In this document: in pieces, positions 14,079 to 14,130 of the stretch
How the letters are laid out: each line of letters begins with the position of its first letter
Position numbering within the stretch: the stretch's first letter is position 1
DNA from: an uncultured bacterium
GTDB taxonomy: Bacteria > Bacillota > Clostridia > Lachnospirales > Lachnospiraceae
DNA length: 14,130 nt
Assembly (NCBI GenBank): GCA_905215405.1
Contig: CAJMQE010000094.1
Coordinates: 1 to 14,130 of the forward strand
Direction: 5' to 3'
Notes under the pieces: model-generated
Seen by the model: only the letters and a program-made list of their open reading frames with translations
What the model was told of the DNA's origin: nothing
Database searches by the model: none
Made by a program: the position numbers and the translations under genes

Positions 14079-14130
14079 TCAATGGCATTAAGTTAAGAAA
14101 GTCTCACATCACAGAAAATGTGGTGTGGGA
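14079..14130. other. Edge of unrelated DNA with strong terminal hairpin
   Basis: Recombinase homology stops near 14078. Beyond it TCTCACATCACA (14102-14113) pairs with TGTGGTGTGGGA (14119-14130) around GAAAA: 12 pairs, two of them G-T wobbles. The stem runs to the last base of the window and may be longer. The AAAG before it would pair with CTTT if that follows, making a terminator or the hairpin end of an insertion sequence. It cannot be assigned without the next bases. Confidence 0.4.

Overview
The window is low-GC Firmicutes DNA. Several features point to a gut Lachnospiraceae-type Clostridia: the uvrB-uvrA order, the codon use, a secreted pectate lyase behind a Thr-Glu-Ala-Thr linker, and mobile-element genes typical of that group. 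The species cannot be fixed from the sequence alone; a pectin degrader close to Lachnospira eligens would fit but is a guess.

Layout. (1) 1-1626: the C-terminal part of a surface or secreted PL9 pectate lyase, entering from the left through 23 copies of a 12-bp repeat. (2) 1627-2180: a non-coding or small-ORF stretch with a 14-bp A/C-rich tandem repeat, a 12-bp hairpin, a strong terminator, and then a LexA/SOS-type promoter. (3) 2181-7127: uvrB and uvrA, the damage-recognition half of nucleotide excision repair, co-directional and 123 bp apart. (4) 7194-8916: guaA (GMP synthase) with its own sigma-A-type promoter and a bidirectional terminator. (5) About 8917-12760: an integrated element sitting directly against the 3' end of guaA, a known integration hotspot. 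It carries an AIPR-family (abortive-infection type) protein on the minus strand, a divergent small XRE regulator, a minus-strand phage-type repressor, three palindromic operators with divergent promoters, a structured leader, an excisionase-like gene and a tyrosine integrase. (6) About 12760-14078: a minus-strand remnant of a large serine recombinase that has replaced the C-terminus of the integrase and has itself lost its catalytic N-terminus. (7) 14079-14130: the edge of unrelated DNA ending in a strong hairpin.

How it fits together. The left half is host chromosome: pectin use, SOS-controlled DNA repair and purine synthesis. The right half is accessory. The element of about 4 kb looks like a minimal mobile defence cassette, consisting of a lysogeny-like switch (repressor, operators, xis, int) plus one putative defence gene with its own regulator. 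It has probably been fixed in place because the integrase lost its catalytic tyrosine when a second mobile element arrived. The most unusual parts are the operator array whose middle palindrome exactly fills the spacer of the rightward promoter, and the short AIPR protein with a divergent regulator around a perfect 16-bp palindrome.
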